In this document: one piece after another, positions 11,791 through 20,796 of the stretch
Layout: each line of letters opens with the position of its first letter
Position numbering within the stretch: the stretch's first letter is position 1
Source of the DNA: Atriophallophorus winterbourni
Lineage: Eukaryota; Platyhelminthes; Trematoda; Plagiorchiida; Microphallidae
DNA length: 64,000 nt
Reading direction: 5' to 3'
Assembly (NCBI GenBank): GCA_013407085.1
Contig: JACCGJ010001478.1
Coordinates: 1-64,000 of the forward strand
Translations under genes and position numbers: made by a program
The notes under the pieces: model-generated
The model's database searches: none
What the model was told of the DNA's origin: nothing
Seen by the model: only the letters and a program-made list of their open reading frames with translations

Positions 11791-12182
11791 TTAGGAGATG
11801 TGAGTAAGATTAAGTTTACTGAATATTGATACTGTTTAAAAATGGTTGGCAATGTGTAACGTCGAGGTCATTGATAATTAGGTTTCGTTAAACGAGTCCT
11901 GTTGTTCTAATACAGATACACAGATTAAGATTAACTTAGGCAAATATAAGTCTGTAATTTTTGTTTCACAATAATATGCTTTCGTGAGAAATGCAGTGAC
12001 GAATTGGGCGATGCTCTACTGACCATTCAACCATGCGCTTTAAGGTTTCGGAAACTCATGGATCAAATGCTCAAAGTTCAACAGCGAACCTACTCTGCAC
12101 AGCACTTGTTTGATTTTGGCACTTTCAGTATAACATAACTGACATTTTGCTGAAGTTTTAATTTGTATTTTCATGTCTCGTT

Positions 12183-12392
12183 ATGTTTGAAAAATTTAAA
12201 AGTTCGGTCGTAGACCAGCTGCTCACGCAAAGTCAAATCCCTAACACTGAAAATGTCCTTTTAATTATTATCATAGCACAGTTCGCTCGCATGAGACTTG
12301 AATCGAGCAGCGGAAGAAATACTGAAACCACAGATGTTTTGCCGAAGGTTTTGTGTAAAAATGCGACTCGTCTATGGGAGATTCTGTCATAG
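12183..12392 (+). pseudogene. Unrecognised conserved ORF, copy A
   Basis: A 69-codon frame aligns without gaps to that at 62,433-62,642, with about 14 replacements. The B equivalent (from about 34,970) is frame-shifted. Just upstream, 11,830-12,080 is a stop-containing version of the frame open at 62,071-62,337. I do not recognise the family. It looks like an old coding fragment that is decaying. Confidence 0.35.
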
Positions 12393-13439
12393 TCAAGATC
12401 AGTGTTGTTGCCATGCCTGTGTGCACAGAACCAAACGGTCATTTGCATCACATGACCGATCATCGATTATGACTGATCATCAAGCCCATCGTTAGTGATA
12501 TATATCATCGCAGTTATCAAAACGACTCTTGAGTTACCGCCACGGGATTCTCGATTGCTAGATTGCTAAATCTTTTACTCTTTAATAGGAGGATTTTAAT
12601 TTGTCTAGGCTAGATTAAATCCACTCTGGTCAAAAGATTGAATAATTGATCCAACTTTAATGAAGTTCAACAAATGAATCAATTATTTAATTGCATGGAA
12701 CATGATTGAAGTACACCGAGAGGAAAATCAGTTGTCGCGATATAAAACATAGATTGGTTATATTTGAAATTTTAGAAGAATCAACAAAGTCAATTGCTGA
12801 TTTTCCATTGAACACAAACCACGAAATTAACCTTTGTTTTATATCGATAACAATATTTTTGTTTTAAATTTTCCAATAATGTTGACTATTTCAAACCTGG
12901 TTTTGGAATCACGCTGACTTTTTAACATGATAACAGCGTATTCAAATATCATTTTAACAAATTTCGGACAAGCGTAAACATATCTAAGCATGTTTCGTAA
13001 GCATATCAATCGAAATATATTCATTATTGTACGGTTGTATGTATATACTATTCTTTGGTAGCAATGCAATCTAATTAATGGACTAAAAGTGATCAATTCA
13101 ACAGTTACAGCAGAATTTAAACATAAAAATCTATGCATTGGGTAGCAATGGTACCCCATTTTCGCCTAAACCGCAGAAAATATATTAATCTGTGCGTGTC
13201 AGTTTTTCGTTTAAAGTTTTAACTTCATTTTGTAGCAACCAATCTAATTATTGGACAAAAAGTAATCAACTCAAAATAACAGCAGAAATGTTAAAATTTA
13301 AATCTATGCAATGAGTAGCAATGATATTCCAACCTCGTCTAAACTATAGAAAATATTTTTAATCTTTCCGTTTCAGTTTTTCGTTTAAAATTTTACCTTC
13401 AAGCGTTTTTCATTCCACTAGCTTGCATGAGTTTAAAAC

Positions 13440-13990
13440 GAAGTTAGTCGATAAGGATATTCCTTGTTCCATTCATGAAAATCTGTGTCCGATACAATTC
13501 GAATCGGAGAAATACGTCTTAGCAGGATACTCCTAAAGATATCGCACATTTCCGACACACTCCACGACCGGTTTTGTGCAGTTCGCAATCATCAGGTACG
13601 GGCGTTTATATGATTTATATTCATATGAATCTTCTCAGTGTAAAATGAGTATATATAGTCAGTAAGAATTACATGGTTATAGATGATTTGAGATGAACTC
13701 TCCATTTAAATACGAAATGAATTAAATTGCTGGGATTTTTGAGTTGTGTGGTGTGGTGCCAGGGGCTAGCATAGCAGTGAACTAGTATATGCTTCCTCCA
13801 TTCAAAATAGTCATCACGTTACATGCTAGCATGTCAGGTTGCGATATCACTCATTGCTAAAGATTACAGTTTTTTATTTCTCAGAGCTTTTCGTCAAACC
13901 CTAATTAACAACACGAGAATAATACCGTTTAATCACTAACTGTAAGACGATGATTTAGTGATTTCAGCCATTTTTAATAAATCCATCTGT
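13440..13990 (-). repeat. Inverted piece of the segmental unit
   Basis: The reverse complement matches about 6,200-6,690 of unit A, including the tail of the decayed hammerhead motif. It also matches 15,300-15,660 inverted, so the two form outer arms of a larger inverted repeat centred near 14,980. An LTR element interrupts the left arm at 14,009. Confidence 0.65.
13560..13602 (-). ncRNA. Degenerate hammerhead motif (minus strand)
   Basis: The minus strand reads CCCGTAC, CTGATGA, a GC-rich stem, then CAAAA in place of the GAAA box, then CCGGTC and GTGGAG. The loss of the GAAA box makes it probably inactive. The same state is seen at 63,810-63,852. Confidence 0.5.
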
Positions 13991-14008
13991 TAGGAGGGCA
14001 CCCTGTAT

Positions 14009-14700
14009 TGTATAGTCAACGAACGAACTATCGATTAATCACCAATCAATACCGATGTTGAGTTCAAATTATGATTTTTACTCACTGTGATATTCACGCA
14101 CTCGCTTTGTGATATTCTTTGCATTCGGTGAATAAACGAGTTCAGCAACGGTTGTGTTCTGACAAACCCACGGCTGGGCCAGCAGACGAGCAAACCACAG
14201 ATATAACATCTTGGCGACCTGAAGAAAAGAACCCAGCAAATCCTAATGTCAATCACAACATAAGAAGTAAAATCAATACTTCAGCAACAGCGACACCAAT
14301 TCGAAGAAGCACAAGCCCGTTTGATACAGACACTTTTGAAAAATCTGAGTGTCATTTCTGAAGACAAGAAGACTGACATACAAAACCCAGTGGTGGATGC
14401 AATCATCAACATCATCCTGAAATTCAATGACGACGCACGAAGCGGTCTCACCTTCGAATCTTGGTTCAAGAGATTCGAAGATATTTTTCAATCCGACCTC
14501 AACAACGCAGGTGATGGTCAGAAAACGAGACTGCTGCTGAGAAAACTGGGCACGTTGGAACAAGAGAAGTTTATCAACTTTATTTTGCCGAAATCCTTAA
14601 GTGCATTCACTTTTCACCCGATTGTACAACTGTTAGAAGAAATTTCTGCAAACAGTCTTCCTTGGTCAATAGAAGATATAACTGCATGAAATTGGTCAAG
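14009..14700 (+). mobile_element. 5' LTR and gag of a Gypsy-like retrotransposon, truncated
   Basis: A 200-bp LTR (TGTATAG... to ...GATATAACA, 14,009-14,208) is followed by TCTTGGCGACC, a plausible primer binding site, and then by a gag-like frame. The element stops at about 14,700 where inverted unit DNA begins, with no Pol and no second LTR. The same truncated element, inverted, lies at 45,285-45,975. Confidence 0.7.
14273..14689 (+). pseudogene. Gypsy-like Gag N-terminal fragment
   Basis: The frame starts with a Gln/Glu-rich helix upstream of the Met at 14,321. It then carries F-E-S-W-F-K-R-F-E-D-I-F, a Leu/Arg helix (T-R-L-L-L-R-K-L-G) and F-I-L-P-K, the pattern of the Gag capsid region of metazoan Gypsy elements. 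It is about 120 residues long and cut before any zinc knuckle. The inverted copy near 45,443-45,720 is frame-shifted. Confidence 0.6.
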
Positions 14701-15250
14701 GAGAAAAGTTTAGTCACAACACATAAGATTTGTCATTCTGTGATTGAGCAACACATACCGGACCAGATAACCGCCTGTTGATCTTGTAGGACATGGGATC
14801 GAATGCCCCATTGCCTAACAGTTCAAGCAACGCTTACATGATTCGATTATTCATTGAACAAATGCTCATGAACTCCAGTGGATCACCCTTGAAACGGTAA
14901 GTTATGAATCGCAGAGAATATTTAGAAATGGACATATACTGAAACTTATTCGCGAATTGCGCATGTTGATTTTGTCATTGCAAAATCTATTCTTCTACTT
15001 GCAGCGATTCGCAATTATGTTTCTGAATATGTCTATTAATAAATATTCTCTGCGATTCATAACTTACCGTTTTAAGGGTGATCCACTGGAGTTCATGAGC
15101 ATTTGTTTAATGAATAATCGATTCATGTTAGCGTTACTCGAACTAGTAGGCAATGGGGCATTCGACCGCATGTCCTACAGGATCAACAGGCGATTATCAG
15201 TGCTAGTATGTGTTGCTTAATCACAGAATGACAAATCTTGTGTTGTGAGT
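14700..15250. repeat. Palindromic exon duplication
   Basis: Two arms of about 250 bp in inverted orientation are separated by a few tens of bases near 14,980. Each contains a copy of the 108-bp exon with splice signals: + strand 14,790-14,896 (TTGTAG before, GTAAGT after) and - strand 15,068-15,174. Both exon copies are 107 bp because of a shared 1-base loss near the 3' end, which would break the frame. The arms end at the shared phrase aatcacagaatgacaaatctt and its complement. Confidence 0.75.
15068..15174 (-). pseudogene. 107-bp frame-broken copy of the ATG exon
   Basis: It starts GACATG after a TGTAG acceptor and ends before GTAAGTTATG. The deduced start differs from unit A at several positions (for example Met-Arg-Ser-Asn for Met-Ser-Ser-Asn). 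It is one base shorter than the 108-bp exon. Its mirror copy is 14,790-14,896 on the other strand. Confidence 0.6.
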
Positions 15251-15727
15251 AATAATTTCCTTTTGATTTGTTACGATGCAACAAGCACTAAAGGGATTTT
15301 GTTAGGGATGGAATTAGTAAAAAGGGTTAAATTCTCTGAGTCATTTGTGGTTGAACGGTATTATTCACGTGTTGTTGGATAGGGTTTGACTAAAAGCTCT
15401 GAGAAATTAAAAAATGTAATGTATAGCAATGAGGGATATCTCAACCTGAAATGCTAGCATGAAACGGGATGAGTATATTGGAATGAATGAATCGCATACT
15501 AGTCCATTGCTACGTTAGCACCTGGCACCATACCACACAACTCAAAAATCTCAGCAATTTAATTCATTTCGTATTTAAATGAAAAGAGATAAGCTCAAAT
15601 AATCTACAACTATGTAATTCCAACTGACTATATACACCCAATTTACACTGAGAATATTCATAGGAATGTTGTTGTTGGCCTCCGTCGGTCAATGTCGACC
15701 ATGGATGTACATCACATCGCATGAATT

Positions 15728-18640
15728 TCATGTTTTGCAACTTTTTGAATGACTAAACATTCCGATTCGGGAGGAACAATCTCTCCCGCAGCGCTTGCAA
15801 CGATAGTCAGAACTCTGTTGTATTGCATCAGTTGCACGTCGGCGGCGTGATCTGCGTTCAGCAGCCAAGAGCTGTATTTGCTCCCCGGCTTGCAGACGAC
15901 GCTTTACACAATGCCTCCAAAGTGAGCGGTCAAGAGAAAGTTCGTCCCAGCTCGCGGGGTCAATGTCAAGAGCTTTCATATCTCTTTTGCAAACATCTAT
16001 GTTCAAGATACGACGGATGCTTCGTAGATGGGAAGCATTCTGCTTCCGTTCGTGTCTTGCGTGGATGGTCCAGGTTTCACTGCCGTATAGTTAGGCATTT
16101 AGTACGCACGCGCTGTATACCATCATCTTTGTCTTTACAGTCAGCTTGCGGTTACCCCAAACACGAGAGTTCAATCAAGACAAAATAACAGCTGCTCTGC
16201 CAATCCGCTTATCAATCTCCTGTGTCTAGCGAGAGGTTATCCGCAATGGTTGAACCAAAATATGTGGAATAATGTAATGGTTCAAGCTGACGGTTTCCAA
16301 CAGTGATGATAAGTGGCGATACAGTCCCTTGACCGAGGACTTTGGTCTTGCTCATGCTGATTGTTAGACCAAAGTCTTTGCATGCTGACAAAAAACAGTC
16401 CATTAGCGACTGTAGTTTCTCTTGGGAGTGAGCAATAATGGCTGCATCGTCGGCAAACAACAGGTCACGGATGATCACATCCCGTACTTTGGTTTGTGCT
16501 CTCAACCGGTTCAGGTTGAAAAGCTCACCATCACTTCGCGTGCGTATGTAAATGCCTTCTGTTCTCGTTCTAGAAGCGTGCTTCAGAAGCAGAGCAAAGA
16601 AATACCGAACAGCGTGGGAGCAAGTACACACTCTTGTTCGACGCCTCTGCGAATTTTAAATGCTTCTGAGCTGCAACCGTTAAAATGGAGTGAGCCACTC
16701 ATGCCTGAGTTGAACGAAATAACGAGTCTGAGCAGCCTAGGGGGACAGCCTATCACATCAAGCATTTTGAAAAGACCCTCCCTGCTGACGTAGTCGAATG
16801 CCTTATTTAAATCAATAAAAACAGCGTATAATAGCACTTTTCTTGAAGTTGTCTCAGGGAGAAGATCATGTCAACGGTTGATCTTCCCTTGCGGAAGCCA
16901 CATTGAGATTCGGAGTAAATTCTATCAGCTAAAACTTGCAGCCGGATCTGTAAGACTTTAGCAAACAATTTGCCTACAACATTCAGAACGGAGATTCCTT
17001 TGTAATCTTTACAGTCGCCTCTGTCACCCTTATTCTTAAATAGCGTGATTATCTTTGTTTCTCGCATCTCTTGTGGGACACCACCCTCCTGCCAGCACTG
17101 AAGAAGCGAATGGTGATGAGGCTGTAATAATGCTGCTCTACCGCGTTTGATGAGCTCAGATGGAATTCCGTCGTCGCCAGGGGCTTTCCCATTTGCTAAG
17201 CTGTGGATTGCCTTATTGAGCTCATCAAGAGTAGTGCAGGCGGCAGAACCGTACTGTCCTTAGAGTAGAGAGAGGAGAAGTGCTCTACCCATCTTTCCAT
17301 CTGTTTAGTTTTATCGACAATCGGCTTACCAGATAAAGACTCAATGGGAGCCGTTTTAAGTTTGTTTGAGCCAATGGCTCTCTTGATCCTATCATACATA
17401 CCGTGAAAATTTCCGGTATCCGCAGCTTTTTTTGATATTGAGGCTAACTTCAGTCCAATAGTCGCTTGCACATCGTCTTGCAGTCTGTTGGACCTTATTT
17501 CTAGCTGCTCTTAGAAGACGTAAGTTTTCATCTGTTGGCATACCTTTAAACCTCAAGAATGCTGAGCGTTTCTCATCTAGCACATCAGTCATCTCAGAAG
17601 CGTTTGCTTCGAACCAGTCGCTCGTTCGAGCTTTCTTCGGACCGAACGTGGAAAGTGCGTCTCGGCATATGCAGCTTTCTATCAATTCCCAGTTTTCTGA
17701 AGCAGATTCAAGTGGGTTTGTCTTGTTGAACTCGTCTGTGAAGGCTTTCGCGAATCTCACAGTTAGATTAGTTTTGCACATGCGAGTGACGTCTATCGTA
17801 GGTTTAGCAGACAATTTGTTGCGGTTAAATCTCGTGTGGGGAAGCTCTAGTTTTGCACAGATCAGTAAATGATCAGTGTCGCAGTCTGCGCTTTGATATG
17901 ATCTGGTGAGGAGCACGCTTCCTATATTAGTTCGCTTAACAAGAATAAGATCGTGCTGATGCCAATGCTTAGAGCGAGAATGTTTTCAAGAGACTTTATG
18001 CTGTGGTTTTGTTTGAAAGTGTTACTGACACAAAGATTGAACTGTGTGCACAATTCTAAAAGTCGTTGCTTATTTTCATTGGTTTTACCTACACCGAAAC
18101 TTCCGAGACTGTTTTGCCAAAACTCGTAATCTGCACTAACTCTGGCATTGAAATCACCCAATACCACTACACAGTTTTTCTGTGGCACGTTTTTCAGGAT
18201 GGCTGTCAGGTTATGATAAAAAGCTTTTTTTCAGCAGGCGTCGCAGAGGGCGTCGGTTCATAAACGTTGACCAACGTAATGGTACCATAAATGCACCTCA
18301 GATTTTATGTCCAAATCCGTTCGCTGCTCGGTTCTGTTGCTTTTAATATGTCGTTCCGCACGGCAAAAACAACTCCATTCAGTCAAGGCTCATCGGAACC
18401 TCTTCCTTTCCAAAAGAATGTGTAATCTCTTTCTATTAGCTTACCAGTGTCTGGTAATCGCGTCTCTTGTAGGGCAGCCACGTTGAACGTCTGCCTCTTT
18501 AGCTCATTCTTAATCACAGCGGACTTTCTAACGCCTCTGATATTCGAGACGTCGTCATGAAATCCTGGAAGCAAGGACCGGACGTTTCAGGTTCCAAATG
18601 TCAGAACTGATATTTGTTGTTTTGTATTTCGATTCGCTGG
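15728..18640 (-). pseudogene. LINE endonuclease-reverse transcriptase, broken
   Basis: In N- to C-terminal order: endonuclease pieces at 18,640-17,922 (L-Q-E-T-R, V-V-L-G-D-F-N-A-R), the end of the endonuclease and a linker at 17,916-17,196, and RT at 17,067-16,212 (Q-C-G-F-R-K-G-R-S-T, D-L-N-K-A-F-D-Y-V, L-L-F-A-D-D-A-A). Next comes a region corrupted near 16,200, then the C-terminal domain at 16,006-15,728 with a Cys-x2-Cys...His-x5-Cys finger. Frame changes occur near 16,810, 17,190, 17,470 and 17,920. The catalytic box is FADD, as in many non-LTR RTs. Confidence 0.85.
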
Positions 18641-18845
18641 TGCGAAAAAATACAGTCTGCTTGTCGGTTGATTCCTAATCCCCATGCACCCAATGAGGAT
18701 AGCAGACCGTGGCGAGACGACACCTAATTGACTGGGGGCTGCCCAGCTTGAGCAGGGCGGTAGCCGTCCAATGAGAGCTTGGAGTCTCTTTCACCGTCGA
18801 AAGTAGCCCCAGGCGCTTAGCCCTACACCAGTCGAGCCATAGCCT

Positions 18846-19205
18846 TTAACCCTTATCTGCTGCTCCCCGTGTTATTTTTCGTAGAAGCGGAACTGAGTGT
18901 GCTCTCCATGATGTATGCAAGGGCAGTTTAATATGGAGAACTAGCTGTTGTCCATGCAGCAAGTGCTCCCTCACCACGGCACCACTGGAACCAAAGGAAC
19001 AGCTAGGCTGATACGTTTGGACAACGATGCCGTCGCAGGAGCTGGCAGGACGAAGTTGAATTATCTTTGGACTGCCTAACGGTACTTCGTCTACGGATTT
19101 TTTCTCGAGGTTGACTCCTGAAGCCTTCCCCGTGAATGGATGTAGCCACAAGGCAGTGGAGGTTTGAGATAAGGGTTTTCCTTCCCCAAGGTGGGACGCC
19201 TTCAT
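18846..19205 (-). CDS. Short upstream ORF of the LINE
   Basis: A 119-codon frame lies in the LINE leader upstream of the endonuclease. Copy 2 has the homologous text split into two frames (50,185-49,982 and 50,004-49,786), with many residues shared (for example H-L-G-E-G-K-P-L-S-Q and A-S-S-C-D-G-I-V-V-Q). RTE-type elements often have a short first ORF. Whether this one is translated is unknown. Confidence 0.35.
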   Translation of the reverse strand: MKASHLGEGKPLSQTSTALWLHPFTGKASGVNLEKKSVDEVPLGSPKIIQLRPASSCDGIVVQTYQPSCSFGSSGAVVREHLLHGQQLVLHIKLPLHTSWRAHSVPLLRKITRGAADKG

Positions 19206-19451
19206 GGACTAACGAGCTCCACCTGCCCGAAGCATGCTGGTTTTGAGGCGCCAGTCAGCCGCCTTTGCCCTTTCTCCTGTCAGTAGAAGCAATTCCGCTG
19301 GGTCACACAGGACCACGCGTGCAGGCCAGGAGCTGGACTTGGTTGTCAGAGGCTATATGAGACGCGGGCCATTGGAGCATTTTTGGAATTGGGAGCTTAT
19401 CCTCAAAACCGCCCCGGCCGTGAAAACCTAGGAATATAATTCATATAAACG

Positions 19452-19494
19452 CCCGTACCTGATGATTGCAAACAGCACGAAACCGGTCGTGGGG
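19452..19494 (+). ncRNA. Hammerhead ribozyme motif, best-kept core
   Basis: CTGATGA (19,459-19,465) and the GAAAC box (from 19,479) are both intact. Helix II is TGC/GCA around an AAACA loop, and the first pair next to the core is mismatched (U-C). Helix III would be ACC/GGU with no loop, so a monomer cannot close it; two copies could pair through the self-complementary ACCGGU. Helix I is CCCGTAC with GTGGGG, with one G-G mismatch. Activity is possible only as a dimer. Confidence 0.65.
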
Positions 19495-19684
19495 TGTGTG
19501 TGACGAAAAAGCATGCCAATGAATATTTTGTTTCAAGGTTATTGGTTTAACCCCATCAAATTTGTGTTTGGACACGTGATTGAACAGGTTGGTCGTACTA
19601 GCCTTATCCAACAGTGGCATACAAGCGCTCCTTGTTTACCATTCCTCCACTGTTTCAAGCGCATGCGGATCCTGATCTTACTGT

Positions 19685-19726
19685 CACTACCTAATGAGTG
19701 CAAACAGCCCCAAATCGGTCGTGGGG
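19685..19726 (+). ncRNA. Hammerhead motif, monomer 2
   Basis: The core is CTAATGAG (one change from CTGATGAG) and CCAAA (one change from CGAAA), with helix II weakened (TGC/GCC). Helix I is CACTAC with GTGGGG. It is probably inactive. Confidence 0.55.
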
Positions 19727-19916
19727 TGTGTGTGATGGAAAAACATGCTAATTAATATTTTGTTTCACGGCTGTGTTTAACCTCATTAATCATGTGCTTG
19801 GACACATGTGATCAAACAGGTTGGTCGTACTAGTCTTATCCAACAGTGGCATACAAGCGCTCCTTGTTTACCATTCCTCCACTGTTTCAAGCGAATGCGG
19901 ATCCTGAACTTACTGT

Positions 19917-19958
19917 CCCTACCTAATGAGTGCAAGCAGCACCAAACCAGTCGTGGGG
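19917..19958 (+). ncRNA. Hammerhead motif, monomer 3
   Basis: Helix I CCCTAC/GTGGGG is fully paired, with one U-G wobble, and helix II is GTGC/GCAC. The core reads CTAATGAG and CCAAA, and helix III is CC/AG. The structure is preserved better than the catalytic boxes. Confidence 0.55.
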
Positions 19959-20796
19959 TGTGTGTGATGGAAAAGCATGCAAATGAATATTTTGTTTCAC
20001 GGCTATAGGTGCAACCACATTAAACATGTGCTTGGACACGTGATTGAACAGGTTGGTCGTACTAGCCTTATCCAACAGTGGCATACAAGCGCTCTTTGTC
20101 TACTCATTTTAATTTTTAATCTGTGATTCCGGTCATTCGACTTGGTTCACGCCACAAAGAGATACATCGGTTCAATTTGACGGAAATAACAGAAACCGGA
20201 TTGAGCTACCCTTAGTATCCTCACTATTAACCAACTTAAAATGTTTGATCGAACAAGAACACACGATAACTTCAAATGAACGCCTCGTCCTCAAGAGTAT
20301 TGGCCATAAATTTCCATCTGTAGCGTCTCGCCAACTCGCACGGTAACGGGTGTAATGCACAGTACACACTATTTACCCTTCAATTAGTATAACGTGATTG
20401 CTCAAAGACCCTTTTGATCATTTTATAAATACAACTCGTTCACACAACTAATACACTTCGCTCAGATGTCCATCTCACACGTTCCCTCTGGCTTTGTTCT
20501 GTGTTTCTCACGGTTCGATTAAGAACAACGCAACGATATATAGCAGAACGATCAACTTTCTCTTCCTCATCATCCACTGACAGCATCAACATCACTTTAC
20601 GAACACCTACAGAGAAAAGTGCTCAGGTGTTCTCATCAACAAATCTAGCCCGTCAGCCCTTGTAAACACGGAAAGAACAAATCGTGAATGTCGAAAATAT
20701 ATTACAAAATCTGATTACATTGAAACGCAATACATATCTTTATGGAAATATGGCGCACATTGACATAGACATTGCCTTGAGTAAAGGTCCAGGTAA

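Larger units (their letters stand above)
1..13700. repeat. Segmental repeat unit, copy A
   Basis: This stretch matches 50,526-63,930 almost base for base, and 19,800-35,840 with clearly lower identity and many indels. Landmarks used to align the copies are the 75-bp exon (746, 20,881, 51,271), the 36-bp exon (1,982, 22,157, 52,506), the 108-bp exon (6,849, 26,258, 57,432) and the 5' exon (9,275, 28,714, 59,860). Between its exons the unit is AT-rich intron-like DNA, and I found no other gene in 823-1,640, 2,020-3,800, 7,000-8,250 or 9,550-11,300. The window starts inside the unit's leading hammerhead repeat, so the left edge is not seen. After about 13,440 the sequence passes into inverted pieces of the same unit. 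Confidence 0.9.
15668..19428 (-). mobile_element. LINE (endonuclease/RT), copy 1
   Basis: The element is bounded by the 7-bp duplication taggaat (15,661-15,667 and 19,429-19,435). Its 3' end at 15,668 begins gttgttgttggcctccg. On the minus strand it carries a GC-rich leader with a short open frame, an AP-type endonuclease, a reverse transcriptase and a C-terminal zinc finger, about 3.76 kb in all. The coding region is broken by several frameshifts and stops. The same insertion, at the same site, is at 46,367-50,407. The clade is uncertain; a single long ORF with a short leader is compatible with an RTE-like element. Confidence 0.9.
19440..20115 (+). repeat. Tandem array of 232-bp hammerhead monomers (retrozyme-like)
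   Basis: The cleavage-site C of successive hammerhead motifs lies at 19,488, 19,720 and 19,952, an exact period of 232 bp. Each monomer contains gtttcacgg or similar, the hairpin acatgtgcttggacacatgt (truncated in the first), gattgaacaggttggtcg and gcatacaagcgctc. A fourth, partial monomer ends at about 20,115. The first monomer begins at the border with LINE-flanking DNA. Small hammerhead-bearing tandem repeats of 170-400 bp are the hallmark of animal retrozymes and related satellites. Confidence 0.8.

Noticed and set aside
13399..13419. Minus-strand 21-bp segment between GCTAG and GTAAAATT
   Set aside because: The donor is weak, the related sequence near 43,100 has no acceptor, and it lies upstream of the inferred promoter.
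19440..20115. CRISPR array
   Set aside because: The repeats are 232 bp head-to-tail monomers with no unique spacers, in eukaryotic DNA.
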